NCBI RefSeq assembly: GCF_029887875.1
Contig: NZ_JARXRM010000046.1
Span: 225,438-289,437 of the forward strand
Reading direction: 5' to 3'
Length of the DNA: 64,000 nucleotides
Source of the DNA: Luteimonas endophytica
GTDB taxonomy: Bacteria; Pseudomonadota; Gammaproteobacteria; Xanthomonadales; Xanthomonadaceae
Position 1 is the stretch's first letter. Every line of letters begins with the position of its first letter. The translations under genes and the position numbers were made by a program. The notes under the pieces are model-generated. The model saw nothing but the letters and a program-made list of their open reading frames with translations, did no database searches and was not told the origin of the DNA. Below, piece by piece: positions 8,259-17,189 of the stretch.

Positions 8259-8666
8259 TCAGCCGGATGGGATGGCCGAGGGATCCATCCACATCGCCTC
8301 CCAGACGTGCCCGTCGGGGTCGGCCAGGTTGCGGTTGTACATGAAGCCGAGGTCCTGGGCGGGGTTGACGTCGGCGGTGCCGCCGTTGGCGGCAGCGGCT
8401 TCGTTGACGGCATCGACCGCCTCGCGGCTGTCGAACGAGATCGCCAGCAGCACTTCGCTCGAGGTCGGCGGCGGGATCGGCCGGCTGGTGAAGGTGCGCC
8501 ACTTGTCGTGGGTGAGCAGCATCACGTTGATCGCTTCGCTCCAGACCATGCAGGCGGCGGTTTCGTCGGTGAAGTGCGGGTTGTTCTCGAAACCAAGCGC
8601 CTTGTAGAAGGCCATCGACGCGGCGAGGTCGGTCACGGGCAGGTTGACGAAGATCATCTTGGGCAT
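8259..8666 (-). CDS. VOC (glyoxalase/bleomycin resistance) family protein
   Basis: A 135-residue protein of the vicinal oxygen chelate superfamily. It begins PKMIFVNLPVTDLAASMAFY, a typical first beta-alpha unit, and ends with the DPDGHVWEAMWMDP motif seen in PhnB/lactoylglutathione-lyase-like members. The start at 8666 has an AAGGAG ribosome-binding site (8672-8677, minus strand). No enzyme activity can be assigned; members bind metals or hydrophobic compounds. It is divergent from the lipoprotein amidase at 8915, with 248 bases between that show no other gene. Confidence 0.9.
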   Translation of the reverse strand: MPKMIFVNLPVTDLAASMAFYKALGFENNPHFTDETAACMVWSEAINVMLLTHDKWRTFTSRPIPPPTSSEVLLAISFDSREAVDAVNEAAAANGGTADVNPAQDLGFMYNRNLADPDGHVWEAMWMDPSAIPSG

Positions 8667-8914
8667 TGCGGGCTCCTTGGGAAAGGCCAGTGGTGGATGG
8701 TGGCGGACGGGCGGGCACGATGTCGCCCGCTTGCCTTGGACGTCGAACGGCGAGGCGCGGGATCGACACCGTGGACCGCGCCGGGATCGCGGCCACGCCC
8801 GGGGCTTCCCGCCGGGCCGCGCTTCGGGCCGGGGCCGTCGCGGGGCAGGCAGCGGCTCGACGCGCGCACGCGTTGCAGGCACAGTCCGGTCATTCGAAAC
8901 ACTGGACCGAGCCG

Positions 8915-9754
8915 ATGCCATTCCCGCGTTGCCGAGGGGCCGCCGTGGTCGCCGTGGCCGCCGCGCTGCTGCTGGCGGGCTGCGCCGCTTCCCCACTGCG
9001 GATCGATACCCGCCACCAGGCCGCGGCGCAGGCCAGCCGGGTGCAGTTCCTGGTGCTGCACTACACCGTGGCCGATTTCGACGAATCGCTGCGGCTGTTG
9101 ACCGGCACCGAGCCCGGCGTGTCCGCGCACTACCTGGTGCGCGACGATCCGGTCCGGATCTACCGCCTGGTCGAGGAGCACCGGCTGGCGCGACATGCCG
9201 GCGAGAGCTGGTGGGCGGGCACGACGCCGCTCAATGCCTCGTCGATCGGCATCGAGATCGTCAACCCCGGCTACACCGATACCCCGGAGGGGCGGGTCTA
9301 CGCACCCTACCCGCAGGAGCAGGTCGACACGGTGATCCGGCTGGCGCGCGAGATCGTGGCGCGTCACGGCATCCGCCCCGAGCACGTGCTCGGCCATGCC
9401 GACGTGGCGCCGGGCCGCAAGCAGGATCCCGGCCCGCGGTTCCCGTGGCGCCGCCTGGCCGAGGCCGGGCTGGTCCTCTGGCCCGATGCGGCCCAGGTCG
9501 CCGAACGGCTGGAATTCCACCGGCGCAACCCGCTGCCGGCGATCGCCTGGTTCCAGGAACGCCTGGCCGCCGTGGGCTATCGGGTCCCGCGCGGTGGCGA
9601 ACTGGACCAGGCCACCCGCGCCGTACTCAGCACGTTCCAGATGAAGTACCGGCCCGCGGACATCGCCGGAGAACCCGATGCGGAAACCGCGGCGCTGCTC
9701 GACGTCGCCTCCACGCCCGGCGGCATGCGCGCGCTCGCACCGGCGGCGGATTGA
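8915..9754 (+). CDS. N-acetylmuramoyl-L-alanine amidase, lipoprotein (AmiD-like)
   Basis: A 279-residue zinc amidase of the Amidase_2 family. The signal peptide ends LLLAGC with Cys23 as lipid site. Zinc ligands are His49 in FLVLHYT and the later GHADVAPGRKQDPGPRFPW motif that carries a His and an Asp. The last 70 residues (from about IAWFQERLAAVGY) match a peptidoglycan-binding domain. This layout is that of the outer-membrane lipoprotein AmiD, which trims muropeptides containing anhydro-MurNAc in the periplasm. The start at 8915 is the only Met just ahead of the signal peptide. Confidence 0.92.
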   Translation: MPFPRCRGAAVVAVAAALLLAGCAASPLRIDTRHQAAAQASRVQFLVLHYTVADFDESLRLLTGTEPGVSAHYLVRDDPVRIYRLVEEHRLARHAGESWWAGTTPLNASSIGIEIVNPGYTDTPEGRVYAPYPQEQVDTVIRLAREIVARHGIRPEHVLGHADVAPGRKQDPGPRFPWRRLAEAGLVLWPDAAQVAERLEFHRRNPLPAIAWFQERLAAVGYRVPRGGELDQATRAVLSTFQMKYRPADIAGEPDAETAALLDVASTPGGMRALAPAAD

Positions 9755-9811
9755 GCACACGCGCGGCCGGCGCCGCGGCAAGGCGAGCACCGATGGCGCG
9801 AGCCGGGAGCG

Positions 9812-10004
9812 CGTGCTCCGCAGGATGTTCGCCGAGCAGCCGGCACGGATCGAGGCGCTCGACGGGTTCGCGGTCGGCGAGTGGGTGGCCAGTCACGACC
9901 GCGCCACCCGGCGGGACGGATCGGTCAGCGAGGGCCTGTCGCTCTACCGGGTGCGCGGCGGCAGGATCGTCGAGGACTGGTATCCGGCGCGCAGGGCGCT
10001 CTAG
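9812..10004 (+). pseudogene. Remnant of a SnoaL/NTF2-like gene (C-terminal third)
   Basis: The frame ending at 10004 encodes about 60 residues such as AVGEWVASHD, SVSEGLSLYRVRGGRIVEDW and a final PARRAL, which resemble the last strands of SnoaL-like polyketide-cyclase folds (NTF2 superfamily). The first half of the fold is missing and the upstream sequence overlaps the amidase end, so this is most likely a truncated gene. Its TAG stop shares the CTAG at 10001-10004 with the convergent hydrolase stop. A short expressed protein starting near 9825 cannot be ruled out. Confidence 0.55.
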
Positions 10005-11209
10005 CGCTCCGCAACGCCCCCGTTTCCGGCTGCCGGCGCGCCGGCGGCCTTCTCCTCTCGCTGGCTCGTTGCCGGTTGGCGCCGCGCCGCCTTCAACGCC
10101 TGCCTGGTCGCGTCCCGCAGCCATCGCGTGTCGGTGAAGCCGCGGTTGCTCATCGCGATGAGCATGGCATCGTCGTCGGGGAAGCGCTGGAAGTCGGTGA
10201 TGTAGCCATTGGTACCGCCGGTATGGCCCTGCATGCGGACCCCGCCGGCGTCGCTGGTCACGATGCCGAGCCCGTAGGTGGCGCCAGAAGCGGCGGGTTG
10301 GCCGTCGGCGCCGGACGGCTCGGCGGTCATTCGCTCGAGGGTGGCGGGCGCGACGATGCTGCCGGCCTTCAGGGCCGCGTCCAGTGCGACGAAGTCCTCG
10401 ACGCTGGCGTGGACCGCGCCGGCGCCAAGCTGGACGAAGGCCCAGTTGTACGCCTGCACGAGATTGTCCGGCTCGCCGTTGTAGCCGATCGCCAGCCCAT
10501 CCTCGCGCACCGGAACCGCATGGCCGGCGACCAGGTTGGGGGCCTCGATGCGCGCGGTCCGCATGCCCGCTGGCCGGAACACGAGCGCCTCCACCACTTC
10601 GGCGAACGGTTGGCCGGCGGCGCGCGCGGCGGCCTCGGCCAGCAGCTCGAAGCCGTAGTTGTTGTAGCGATAAGCTTGCCCAGGGGCCGACACCAGCGCT
10701 CTCTGCTCCGGCGCCAGCGCCGTCAGCAACTCGCGCATGGCGGTGGGATGGTCGCTGCGAAAATGCCCAATCAGCGCCTCGCTCAGGTCGGCGACGCCGG
10801 AGGTGTGGTTCAGCAGCTGACGTAGCGTCACCGGGGTCCACTCGCTTGGCGCCTCGGGCAGGTAGTCGCGGATCGAAGCGTCCAGCGACAGCTTGCCATC
10901 CTCCACCAGCTTCATCACCGCCAGCGCCGTGACGAGCTTGCTGGTCGAGTAGATCTTGAAGCGCGTCGCGCGCGTCATCGGGACCCCGTTGACCAGGTCG
11001 GCCTGGCCGCAGGCATGCTGGAACGCGTCGCCGCCGCGCACCCGCACGACCACCACCCCGGCGAAGGTGCCGTCGGCGCAGGCGCGCTCGAGCCCGGCGG
11101 CCAGCGCCGAGAAGTCGGGAGCCACGGCGGCGCGCGCGGGCGCAATGGCGGCGGTCGCGAGCGACAGCAGCGCGGTCGCGGTCGCGATGAGGGTTCTGGA
11201 GATCGGCAT
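10001..11209 (-). CDS. Serine beta-lactamase-like hydrolase, secreted
   Basis: A class C beta-lactamase/D-aminopeptidase-like hydrolase of about 402 residues with an N-terminal signal peptide (ISRTLIATATALLSLATAA and on). Catalytic motifs are STSK (nucleophile Ser and Lys), YRYNNYG (YxN) and GHTGG near the C-terminus. I prefer the ATG at 11209 because a GAGG lies five bases upstream; the ATG at 11215 is two residues earlier and sits on that GAGG. The tail beyond about residue 380 is low-complexity Ala/Gln/Glu. Unlike the hydrolase at 3408 it has no lipobox, so it is probably free in the periplasm. Confidence 0.9.
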   Translation of the reverse strand: MPISRTLIATATALLSLATAAIAPARAAVAPDFSALAAGLERACADGTFAGVVVVRVRGGDAFQHACGQADLVNGVPMTRATRFKIYSTSKLVTALAVMKLVEDGKLSLDASIRDYLPEAPSEWTPVTLRQLLNHTSGVADLSEALIGHFRSDHPTAMRELLTALAPEQRALVSAPGQAYRYNNYGFELLAEAAARAAGQPFAEVVEALVFRPAGMRTARIEAPNLVAGHAVPVREDGLAIGYNGEPDNLVQAYNWAFVQLGAGAVHASVEDFVALDAALKAGSIVAPATLERMTAEPSGADGQPAASGATYGLGIVTSDAGGVRMQGHTGGTNGYITDFQRFPDDDAMLIAMSNRGFTDTRWLRDATRQALKAARRQPATSQREEKAAGAPAAGNGGVAER

Positions 11210-11415
11210 CGGCATCCTCGGTCGGCGGGTCGGGACGGGCGGCGGCGAACCGAACGCCCTCCCGGAAAGATGCGGCGGAGCGCCGAAACGTCGCGCGCAA
11301 TCGGCAATCGGGTCGAGGAACTCGACAGTCGCGGCGGGGAAGCCTACTTTGGCGAGGCCGCGAGAGGGCGTGCATCATCGTGCGCTCGCGCAGGCGTACG
11401 GGAAGAAGGGGGAAT

Positions 11416-11724
11416 ATGGACTGGACGATCGTGGCGTTGCTCGCCTTGCTGGCGCTCAACGCATTCGCCTCGGTCGCGGTACTGCGCGACCCGGTGGCCA
11501 CCGGGGGCCGGCGCACCGCACAGCTGGCGATCGTCTGGCTGGTGCCGGTGGTGGGGGCGGTCGTGTGCGCCGCGGTGGTTTCGGTGCACGCACGCGACGA
11601 GCGCCCCGTCCCCACTCCGCCGCCGTTCGCGGATGGCGCCGGGGGAGGCCAGGCGCATGCCACCACGGCCGCAGGCGACTGCGGCGGTTTCGGGGCCGAT
11701 GGCGGGGGATGCGGCGGCGACTAG
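11416..11724 (+). CDS. Small membrane protein, PLDc_N-like, with Gly/Cys tail
   Basis: A 102-residue protein with two hydrophobic helices; the second reads LAIVWLVPVVGAVVCAAVV, close to the PLD-nuclease N-terminal (PLDc_N) helix pair found in small membrane proteins. After the helices comes a Pro-rich linker and a tail with CGGFGADGGGCGGD, two cysteines set in glycine. The start at 11416 has AAGGGGG just upstream. The tail is unusual for this family and could bind metal, but that is inference. Confidence 0.75.
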   Translation: MDWTIVALLALLALNAFASVAVLRDPVATGGRRTAQLAIVWLVPVVGAVVCAAVVSVHARDERPVPTPPPFADGAGGGQAHATTAAGDCGGFGADGGGCGGD

Positions 11725-11748
11725 ACGTGCAGCCGCCGATGCAGCTGC

Positions 11749-12381
11749 TCAGGCAATCCGCTCGAGCACGTCGATATGCGCGGGCAGCAGGCCATCGATG
11801 CCGATGGCGGTGAGCGGCATGTGCGCGTCCCAGACCTGGTCGCAGCGGTATCGCACCAGGATGTCGGGCACGGTCTGCACGTAGTTGACCGCGTTGGCGC
11901 CGCCAGGCGGCATGCGCACGGCGATCGCCCAGTGGTCCCAGCCGTACCAGCTGGTGCTGCGCATCTGGACGGTGCAGTCGTAGCCGGTGCCTTCGCCCAG
12001 CACGGTCAGGCCGTTGGTGATCGCGGCGATCTTCATCAGCGCCATGCGGCACGCCTGCTGCGCCGGCGCGTTCCCGGCCAGGGCATCGGCGAAGCGGCCT
12101 TCCAGGGTGGCGATGGGCGCGCCGGCGTCCGGCCAGATCGCGCCGATCTGCGCCAGATAGACCTGGCTGATGGCGATGGGCCGGCGCTGGCCGTCGAACA
12201 CGAACGCGTCGTTGTAGAGGCTGGCGGCGCTGAAGGGATCCTCCGCGCCCACCTGGGCGCCGGCCAGGGCCCAGGCCCAGCACGGCACCACGCGCATGCT
12301 CTCGTCGGGAACGTCGATGCCGTTGCGCGAGTACGCGCCGGCGTTCATGCGCTGCAGCAGTTGCGGGCTCGGGTAGGGCAT
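11749..12381 (-). CDS. Hypothetical protein
   Basis: A 210-residue soluble protein that I do not recognise. No signal peptide or membrane helix is visible. It starts MPYPSPQLLQRMNAGAY and contains two cysteines in CWAWAL and DCTVQMR, plus an aromatic stretch RSTSWYGWDHWAIAVRM. Codon use looks like its neighbours, which supports a real gene. The start at 12381 is the first ATG after GC-rich noncoding sequence. It lies downstream of the GH92 gene on the same strand, 190 bases away, with a hairpin between, so it is probably not part of the glycan operon. Confidence 0.75.
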   Translation of the reverse strand: MPYPSPQLLQRMNAGAYSRNGIDVPDESMRVVPCWAWALAGAQVGAEDPFSAASLYNDAFVFDGQRRPIAISQVYLAQIGAIWPDAGAPIATLEGRFADALAGNAPAQQACRMALMKIAAITNGLTVLGEGTGYDCTVQMRSTSWYGWDHWAIAVRMPPGGANAVNYVQTVPDILVRYRCDQVWDAHMPLTAIGIDGLLPAHIDVLERIA

Positions 12382-12509
12382 GTGCGGTCTCCGGCAGGGC
12401 GGCGCGCGTGGCGCGCCTTCCCCTGCTCCAACGCGCACGGACGCGGGCCGTGAACCGGACGAGCGCGCCGGCCGCCGCCGACGGGGCTGCGCGGAGCCCC
12501 GGCGCCGTC

Positions 12510-12528
12510 GTCCCGGGCGGGCCGGGAC
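12510..12528 (-). terminator. GC-rich hairpin after the GH92 operon
   Basis: GTCCCGG (12510-12516) and CCGGGAC (12522-12528) form a 7-base stem with a 5-base loop, 44 bases after the GH92 stop. There is no T-run, so if it ends transcription it would be a weak or Rho-assisted terminator. A second GGCGCGC-GTG-GCGCGCC hairpin lies at 12401-12417. Confidence 0.35.
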
Positions 12529-12571
12529 CCGACCTGGGGCGTGCGGGCCCGGCCCCCGGTCCGGCCTCGTG

Positions 12572-15500
12572 CTAGCGGGGCGGCGAACCGGCGGCGGCGC
12601 CTGCCTGCAGCAGCTCCAGTTCCGCCAGCTCCACCGCCGCCTCGCCCGAGAACCTCAATCGATACGCCAGGTACTCCCCGGGCTCGGCCAGGCCGAACGG
12701 GCGCAGCTGCCGCGCCCACCGGAAGGCTTCGTCGCGGCGCCGGTCCAGCGCGATCCAGGGCCCGGCCCCGGTGCGGCCTTCCAGGGTCCAGGCCAGGCCC
12801 GCCAGCGGCGCGCCGCCGCTGGTGAGGGTGTAGTGGCTGATCGCGGTGGGCGCAGAAAACCGGAATTCCACGCTGGCCCCCGCCGGCAGCGCCGCCGACG
12901 TGGCCGCGTCGTCGTCGAGCAGCACCGCCGGCCGATCCCCGCCCGCCGCCAGGGCCTCGGCCTGCGGGGTCTGGTCGAGCAGGCCCGCGGGACGGCTGCC
13001 GGGTTCGGTGAGGGAGGGCGGCCGCGCGTCCGCGCCGCTGCCCCAGGTGGACGGCGCGCCGCCCATGACGAACTCGAGGGTCGCGCCATCGGCGATGTCG
13101 TCGTGGCGCAGCCAGGCGCGGTCCCAGGGGCGGCCGTCGATCTTCAGCGACTGCACGTAGACGTTGCCCGGGCCGTTGCCATGGGCGATCACGCGGAGCG
13201 TGCGGCCGTTGCCGAGCCGGACCTCCACCCGGTCGAACGCGGGCGAGCCGATCACGTACTCGGGCGCGCCCATCCGCAGCGGATACAGGCCCAGCATCGC
13301 GAACAGGTACCAGGCCGACATCTCGCCGTTGTCCTCGTCGCCCGGATAACCCTGGCCGATCTCGCTGCCGAGGTAGAGCCGGCGCAGCGCCTCGCGGGTG
13401 ATCCGCTGGGTCTTCCAGGGCTGGCCGGCGGGCACGTACATCCAGGGGATGTGGTGCGCGGGCTGGTTGCTGTGCGCGTACATGCCCATGCGCACGTCGC
13501 GGGCCTCGGTCATCTCGTGGATGACCCGTCCATAGCTGCCGGCGAAGCGCTCCTCCGCGGTTTCCGGGGTGGCGAAGAACGCGTCCAGCCGCCCGGCCAG
13601 CGCCGCGCGCCCGCCGAACAGCGACGCCAGGCCCTCGGCGTCGTGCGCGGCGGTGAAGGCGAAGGTCCAGGCATTGGCCTCGGTGTAGTCGCCGCCCCAC
13701 AGGCGCGGGTCGAAGTCCACGGCCGGCTGCCGCCATCCGCCGCCGGCGTCGCGGCCGCGGAAGAAGCCGGTGGCCGGGTCGAACAGGTGCGCGTAGTCGG
13801 CGGCGCGGGCCTGGAAGTAGCCGGCCTCCTCGCGGTAGCGCCGCGCGCGCGCCGGGTCCGGTTCGGCGGCGGCCAGCGCCCGCCCCAGCTGCGCCAGGCC
13901 GAAGTCGTTGAGCGCGCCTTCCAGCGTCCAGGACAGTCCCTCGTGCACCGAGGCGTCGGCGTAGCCGCGGTACATCGATCGCGCCAGGCCCTTGCGGCCG
14001 ACGTTGGCCACCGGCGGCACCACGGTGGCGTTGCGCAGCGCGGCCTGGTAGGCCTCGCCGGCGTCGAAACCGCGCACGCCCTTGAGCCAGGCGTCGGCGA
14101 AGGCGACGTCGGAACTGGTGCCGACCATCAGGTCGGCGTAGCCCGGCGAGGACCAGCGCGCGACCCAGCCGCCATCGCGGTACTGCTGCAGGAAGCCGTC
14201 GATCATCTCGCCGGCGCGCGCCGGTGCGAACAGCGCATACGCCGGCCAGCTGGTGCGGAAGGTGTCCCAGAAGCCGTTGTTGACGTAGACCTTGCCCGGC
14301 CGCACCGCGGCGGAGGTGCGCGACTGGTCGCCGCCGGCGTGGTCCTTCGACCAGCTGTTCTGGTCGGCATGGTGCCAATCCGGGCGTTCGCGCGTGCCGA
14401 GGTTCTCGTGTGCCACGTTCGGATACAGGAACAGGCGATAGAGGTTGGAGTAGACCGTGGTCAGCTGGTCCTCGCTGGCGCCCTCGACGCGTACCCGTCC
14501 GAGCAGCGCATCCCACGCGTCCTGCGCGCGGCCCCGCACCGCTTCGTAGCCGTCGTCGCCGATCTCCAGCTCGAGGTTGCGGCGCGCCTGCTCCACCGAG
14601 ATCAGCGAGGTGGCGATGCGCATGCGGACTTCACCGTCGGCAGCGGGCGCGAACTTGACATAGCCGGTAGGGCGCCCGGTCTCGAGCATGCCGCTGGCGC
14701 GCCAGGGCTGGTCGAAGCGGGCGTAGACGAACATGCGCGTGGCGCCGTTGGACAGGCCGCTGCGGGTGTCGGTGTAGCCGCGCAGGACCTGGGCCTGCGC
14801 ATCGAGCGTCAGTCCACCGCGCTCGTCGACGTTGTCGAACAGCAGATTGGCGTCGCCGCCCTGCGGAAAGCGGAAGCGGAACAGTGCCGCGCGCTCGCTG
14901 GGCGCGAGTTCGGCGCGGATGCCGCCGTCGAAATCGACGCGGTAGGCGTATGGCCGCGCGAGTTCGCGGTCGTGCGAGAACGACAGCGCGCGGCGTTCGC
15001 GGTCGGCATCCGGTACGCCGGTGGCCGCGGACGGCATCACCTGGAAGGTCTGGCGGTCGCCCATCCAGGGGCTCGGCTGGTGGCTGATCGACAGCGCCTG
15101 CAGCCGCGGCCGGTTGTCGGGGCCGTTGTGCTCGCTCCAGCGGTACAGCCAGGACAGGGTGCCGGCATCGGTGACCGGCACCCAGAAGTTGAAGCCGTGC
15201 GGCATCGCGGTGGCGGGGATGTTGTTGCCGCGCGAGAAGGTGCCGTTGGACTGCGTGCCGCGGGTGGTCGGGACGCGGTCGCTCGGGCGCAGGTCGCTGG
15301 CGGGACCCGAGAGGTCGATCACGATGTCGTCGATCCAGCCGCGGGCCGTCGCGCCGTCGCCAGGCTGCAGTTCCAGTTCGATCGCGCGAATTCGGCGCCC
15401 GGACAGCTCCGGCGTATCGCCGAGCCGCACCTCCTTGCGCGCCCATTGCTGGGGGTACAGCGTCTTCGACCCGGCCTGGCCCCGCGCGCCGAGGGGCGCG

Positions 15501-15916
15501 CCATGCTGGTCGCGCGCGCCCGCATCGGACAGCCGGCTTCCATCGTCGAACACGAGGTCGAGCGACACGCCGGTGGAGGCCACGGTGTCGCCGTCGACGA
15601 TCTCGGGCAGCACCATCCACGCCAGGCGCGTGTCGGCCTCGACGGGAATGTCGACCTCGAACAGCCGCGTGCGTCCGGAAGGTCCCTCGTATCGCAGCGC
15701 GGCCGGTCCGCTGTAGCCCATGCCGGCCTTGGCGGCATAGGGCGCCTCCGGCCCGGCGCCGGGGCGTATCGCGCCAACGGCGCCGGCGATCGCCGGGACC
15801 GGCTCGCCGCGTTCGAACGAGGTCGAGAATCCCCGCTCGCCGGCGGAGACCGTGGTGGCGGACGCCAGCAGCGCCAGCACCAGTGCGGACCGAGGGCGGC
15901 GCACGCGCTCAGCCAC
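12572..15916 (-). CDS. GH92 alpha-mannosidase with extra beta-sandwich domains, exported
   Basis: A calcium-dependent exo-alpha-mannosidase, last gene of the five-gene receptor operon. About 1114 residues: signal peptide (to about residue 26), a beta-sandwich-like domain (about 30-205), the GH92 core beginning near MPHGFNFWVP (240-247) with the family motif GDEDNGEMSAWY near residue 860, and a discoidin-like C-terminal domain (about 995-1110). GH92 enzymes usually have about 750 residues, so both ends are extended. I chose the GTG at 15916, which gives a clean signal peptide and overlaps the AGE gene by 8 bases; an ATG at 15943 is the alternative. It should trim alpha-mannose from high-mannose N-glycans in the periplasm. 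Confidence 0.92.
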   Translation of the reverse strand: MAERVRRPRSALVLALLASATTVSAGERGFSTSFERGEPVPAIAGAVGAIRPGAGPEAPYAAKAGMGYSGPAALRYEGPSGRTRLFEVDIPVEADTRLAWMVLPEIVDGDTVASTGVSLDLVFDDGSRLSDAGARDQHGAPLGARGQAGSKTLYPQQWARKEVRLGDTPELSGRRIRAIELELQPGDGATARGWIDDIVIDLSGPASDLRPSDRVPTTRGTQSNGTFSRGNNIPATAMPHGFNFWVPVTDAGTLSWLYRWSEHNGPDNRPRLQALSISHQPSPWMGDRQTFQVMPSAATGVPDADRERRALSFSHDRELARPYAYRVDFDGGIRAELAPSERAALFRFRFPQGGDANLLFDNVDERGGLTLDAQAQVLRGYTDTRSGLSNGATRMFVYARFDQPWRASGMLETGRPTGYVKFAPAADGEVRMRIATSLISVEQARRNLELEIGDDGYEAVRGRAQDAWDALLGRVRVEGASEDQLTTVYSNLYRLFLYPNVAHENLGTRERPDWHHADQNSWSKDHAGGDQSRTSAAVRPGKVYVNNGFWDTFRTSWPAYALFAPARAGEMIDGFLQQYRDGGWVARWSSPGYADLMVGTSSDVAFADAWLKGVRGFDAGEAYQAALRNATVVPPVANVGRKGLARSMYRGYADASVHEGLSWTLEGALNDFGLAQLGRALAAAEPDPARARRYREEAGYFQARAADYAHLFDPATGFFRGRDAGGGWRQPAVDFDPRLWGGDYTEANAWTFAFTAAHDAEGLASLFGGRAALAGRLDAFFATPETAEERFAGSYGRVIHEMTEARDVRMGMYAHSNQPAHHIPWMYVPAGQPWKTQRITREALRRLYLGSEIGQGYPGDEDNGEMSAWYLFAMLGLYPLRMGAPEYVIGSPAFDRVEVRLGNGRTLRVIAHGNGPGNVYVQSLKIDGRPWDRAWLRHDDIADGATLEFVMGGAPSTWGSGADARPPSLTEPGSRPAGLLDQTPQAEALAAGGDRPAVLLDDDAATSAALPAGASVEFRFSAPTAISHYTLTSGGAPLAGLAWTLEGRTGAGPWIALDRRRDEAFRWARQLRPFGLAEPGEYLAYRLRFSGEAAVELAELELLQAGAAAGSPPR

Positions 15917-17189
15917 GGCCGCGCAGCACCGCGAGGACGTCATGGCAGGCGCCCATCGTGTGGTAGTCGGTCTTGCCGGCCGGGCTCTTCTCGTCGTCAT
16001 GCTTGCGGTTCTCCCGATCGAGGATGCGGTACCAGGCGCCGTGGGTATGGTCGACCAGGTGCCGCCAGGCGTAGTCCCACAGGCGGTCGTACCAGTCCCA
16101 GTAGCGCGTGTCGCCGGTCGCCGCCGCCAGGCGCGCGGCGCAGGCGAGCGATTCGGCCTGGACCCAGAAGTACTTGTCGTCGTCGCAGATGAAGTGCCGG
16201 CCATCGGGCAGCGAGGGGCCGGGCACCTCCTTGCGCAGGGCCTCGGGCGCGAAGCCGTACATCAGGCCGCCGAATTCCGGATCCCAGGCCGCGTCCACCG
16301 CGCGGTCGAACAGTTCGCGGGCTCGCGGCACCAGCCAATCCGCCGGCGTGCCCGCCTGGCGCAGGTGGCCATCGAGGATCAGCAGCAGCTTCGACCATTC
16401 GGTCTGGTGCCCCGGCTGGAAGCCCCAGGGGCGGAACAAATGCTTGGGATCGTCTCGGTGGTAGTCGGTATCGACCTGCCAGTCGGCATCGTAGTGCTCC
16501 CAGACGAGGCCATCGCATTGCGCGGCCTGGCGCCGGGTCATGTGGTCGGCCAGCAGCAGGGCGCGCTGCAGGTAGCGCGGCTCGCGGCTGGCCTCGAAGG
16601 CCGCCAGCATGGCCTCGCACATGTGCATGTTGGCGTTCTGGCCACGGTAGCCGCTGAACTCCCAGTCGCGGGTGGCCTCGTCGCGGTACAGGCCGGGCCC
16701 GGGCTCCCAGTAGCGGGTGTCCAGCAGGTCCCAGTGGGCGGCCATCCACGTCCGGCACTCCTCGACGCCGGCCTTGAGCGCGATCGAGTACGCCAGCAGC
16801 ACGAAGGCCGCGCCGTAGCAGTGCTGGGTGGTGTCCTCCGGGGCGCCATCGCGCAGGGTCCAGAAGTAGCCGCCGCTGTCGGGGTCGAGATGGCGTTCGC
16901 GCAGGAACGCCAGGCCGTGGCGGACCGCGTGCAGGTACTCCTCGCGCAGCGCCGGGTCGTCGCCGCCGAACTCGAGCGCGGCGGTGGCGTAGTTGAAGAC
17001 GAAGCGCGTGCTGCTGACCAGGTGCCGGTGCGACGCGTCGTAGACGCTGCCATCGTCCTTGAAGTAATGGAAGAAGCCGCCGGCCGGATCGATGCAGCGC
17101 GGGTGGTAGAAGGCCATGGTGTGGCGGATGTGGCCGCGCAGGAAGGCCTTGCTGCGGAAGTCGGCGTGCGCGGGTGCGGCTCGGGTCAT
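15909..17189 (-). CDS. AGE-family isomerase/epimerase (mannose isomerase-like)
   Basis: A 426-residue protein of the N-acylglucosamine 2-epimerase family, an (alpha/alpha)6 barrel. Diagnostic stretches are GGFFHYFKDDG, HRHLVSSTRFVFNYA, NANMHMCEAMLAAFE, GHQTEWSKLLL and TDYHTMGACHDV, which carry the conserved catalytic His, Glu and Arg positions. The family includes GlcNAc 2-epimerase, cellobiose 2-epimerase and D-mannose isomerase. Beside two mannosidases and a fructokinase, mannose-to-fructose isomerisation is the best guess; ManNAc/GlcNAc or manno-oligosaccharide epimerisation are alternatives. No signal peptide, so cytoplasmic. Its ATG overlaps the GH2 stop as ATGA. Confidence 0.88.
   Translation of the reverse strand: MTRAAPAHADFRSKAFLRGHIRHTMAFYHPRCIDPAGGFFHYFKDDGSVYDASHRHLVSSTRFVFNYATAALEFGGDDPALREEYLHAVRHGLAFLRERHLDPDSGGYFWTLRDGAPEDTTQHCYGAAFVLLAYSIALKAGVEECRTWMAAHWDLLDTRYWEPGPGLYRDEATRDWEFSGYRGQNANMHMCEAMLAAFEASREPRYLQRALLLADHMTRRQAAQCDGLVWEHYDADWQVDTDYHRDDPKHLFRPWGFQPGHQTEWSKLLLILDGHLRQAGTPADWLVPRARELFDRAVDAAWDPEFGGLMYGFAPEALRKEVPGPSLPDGRHFICDDDKYFWVQAESLACAARLAAATGDTRYWDWYDRLWDYAWRHLVDHTHGAWYRILDRENRKHDDEKSPAGKTDYHTMGACHDVLAVLRGRG

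Noticed and set aside
12380-16192. A 1270-residue open frame on the plus strand across the GH92 gene
   Set aside because: It is the shadow of the GH92/AGE genes in GC-rich DNA: Arg/Gly/Val-rich, no domain, and the opposite strand has strong GH92 and AGE matches.
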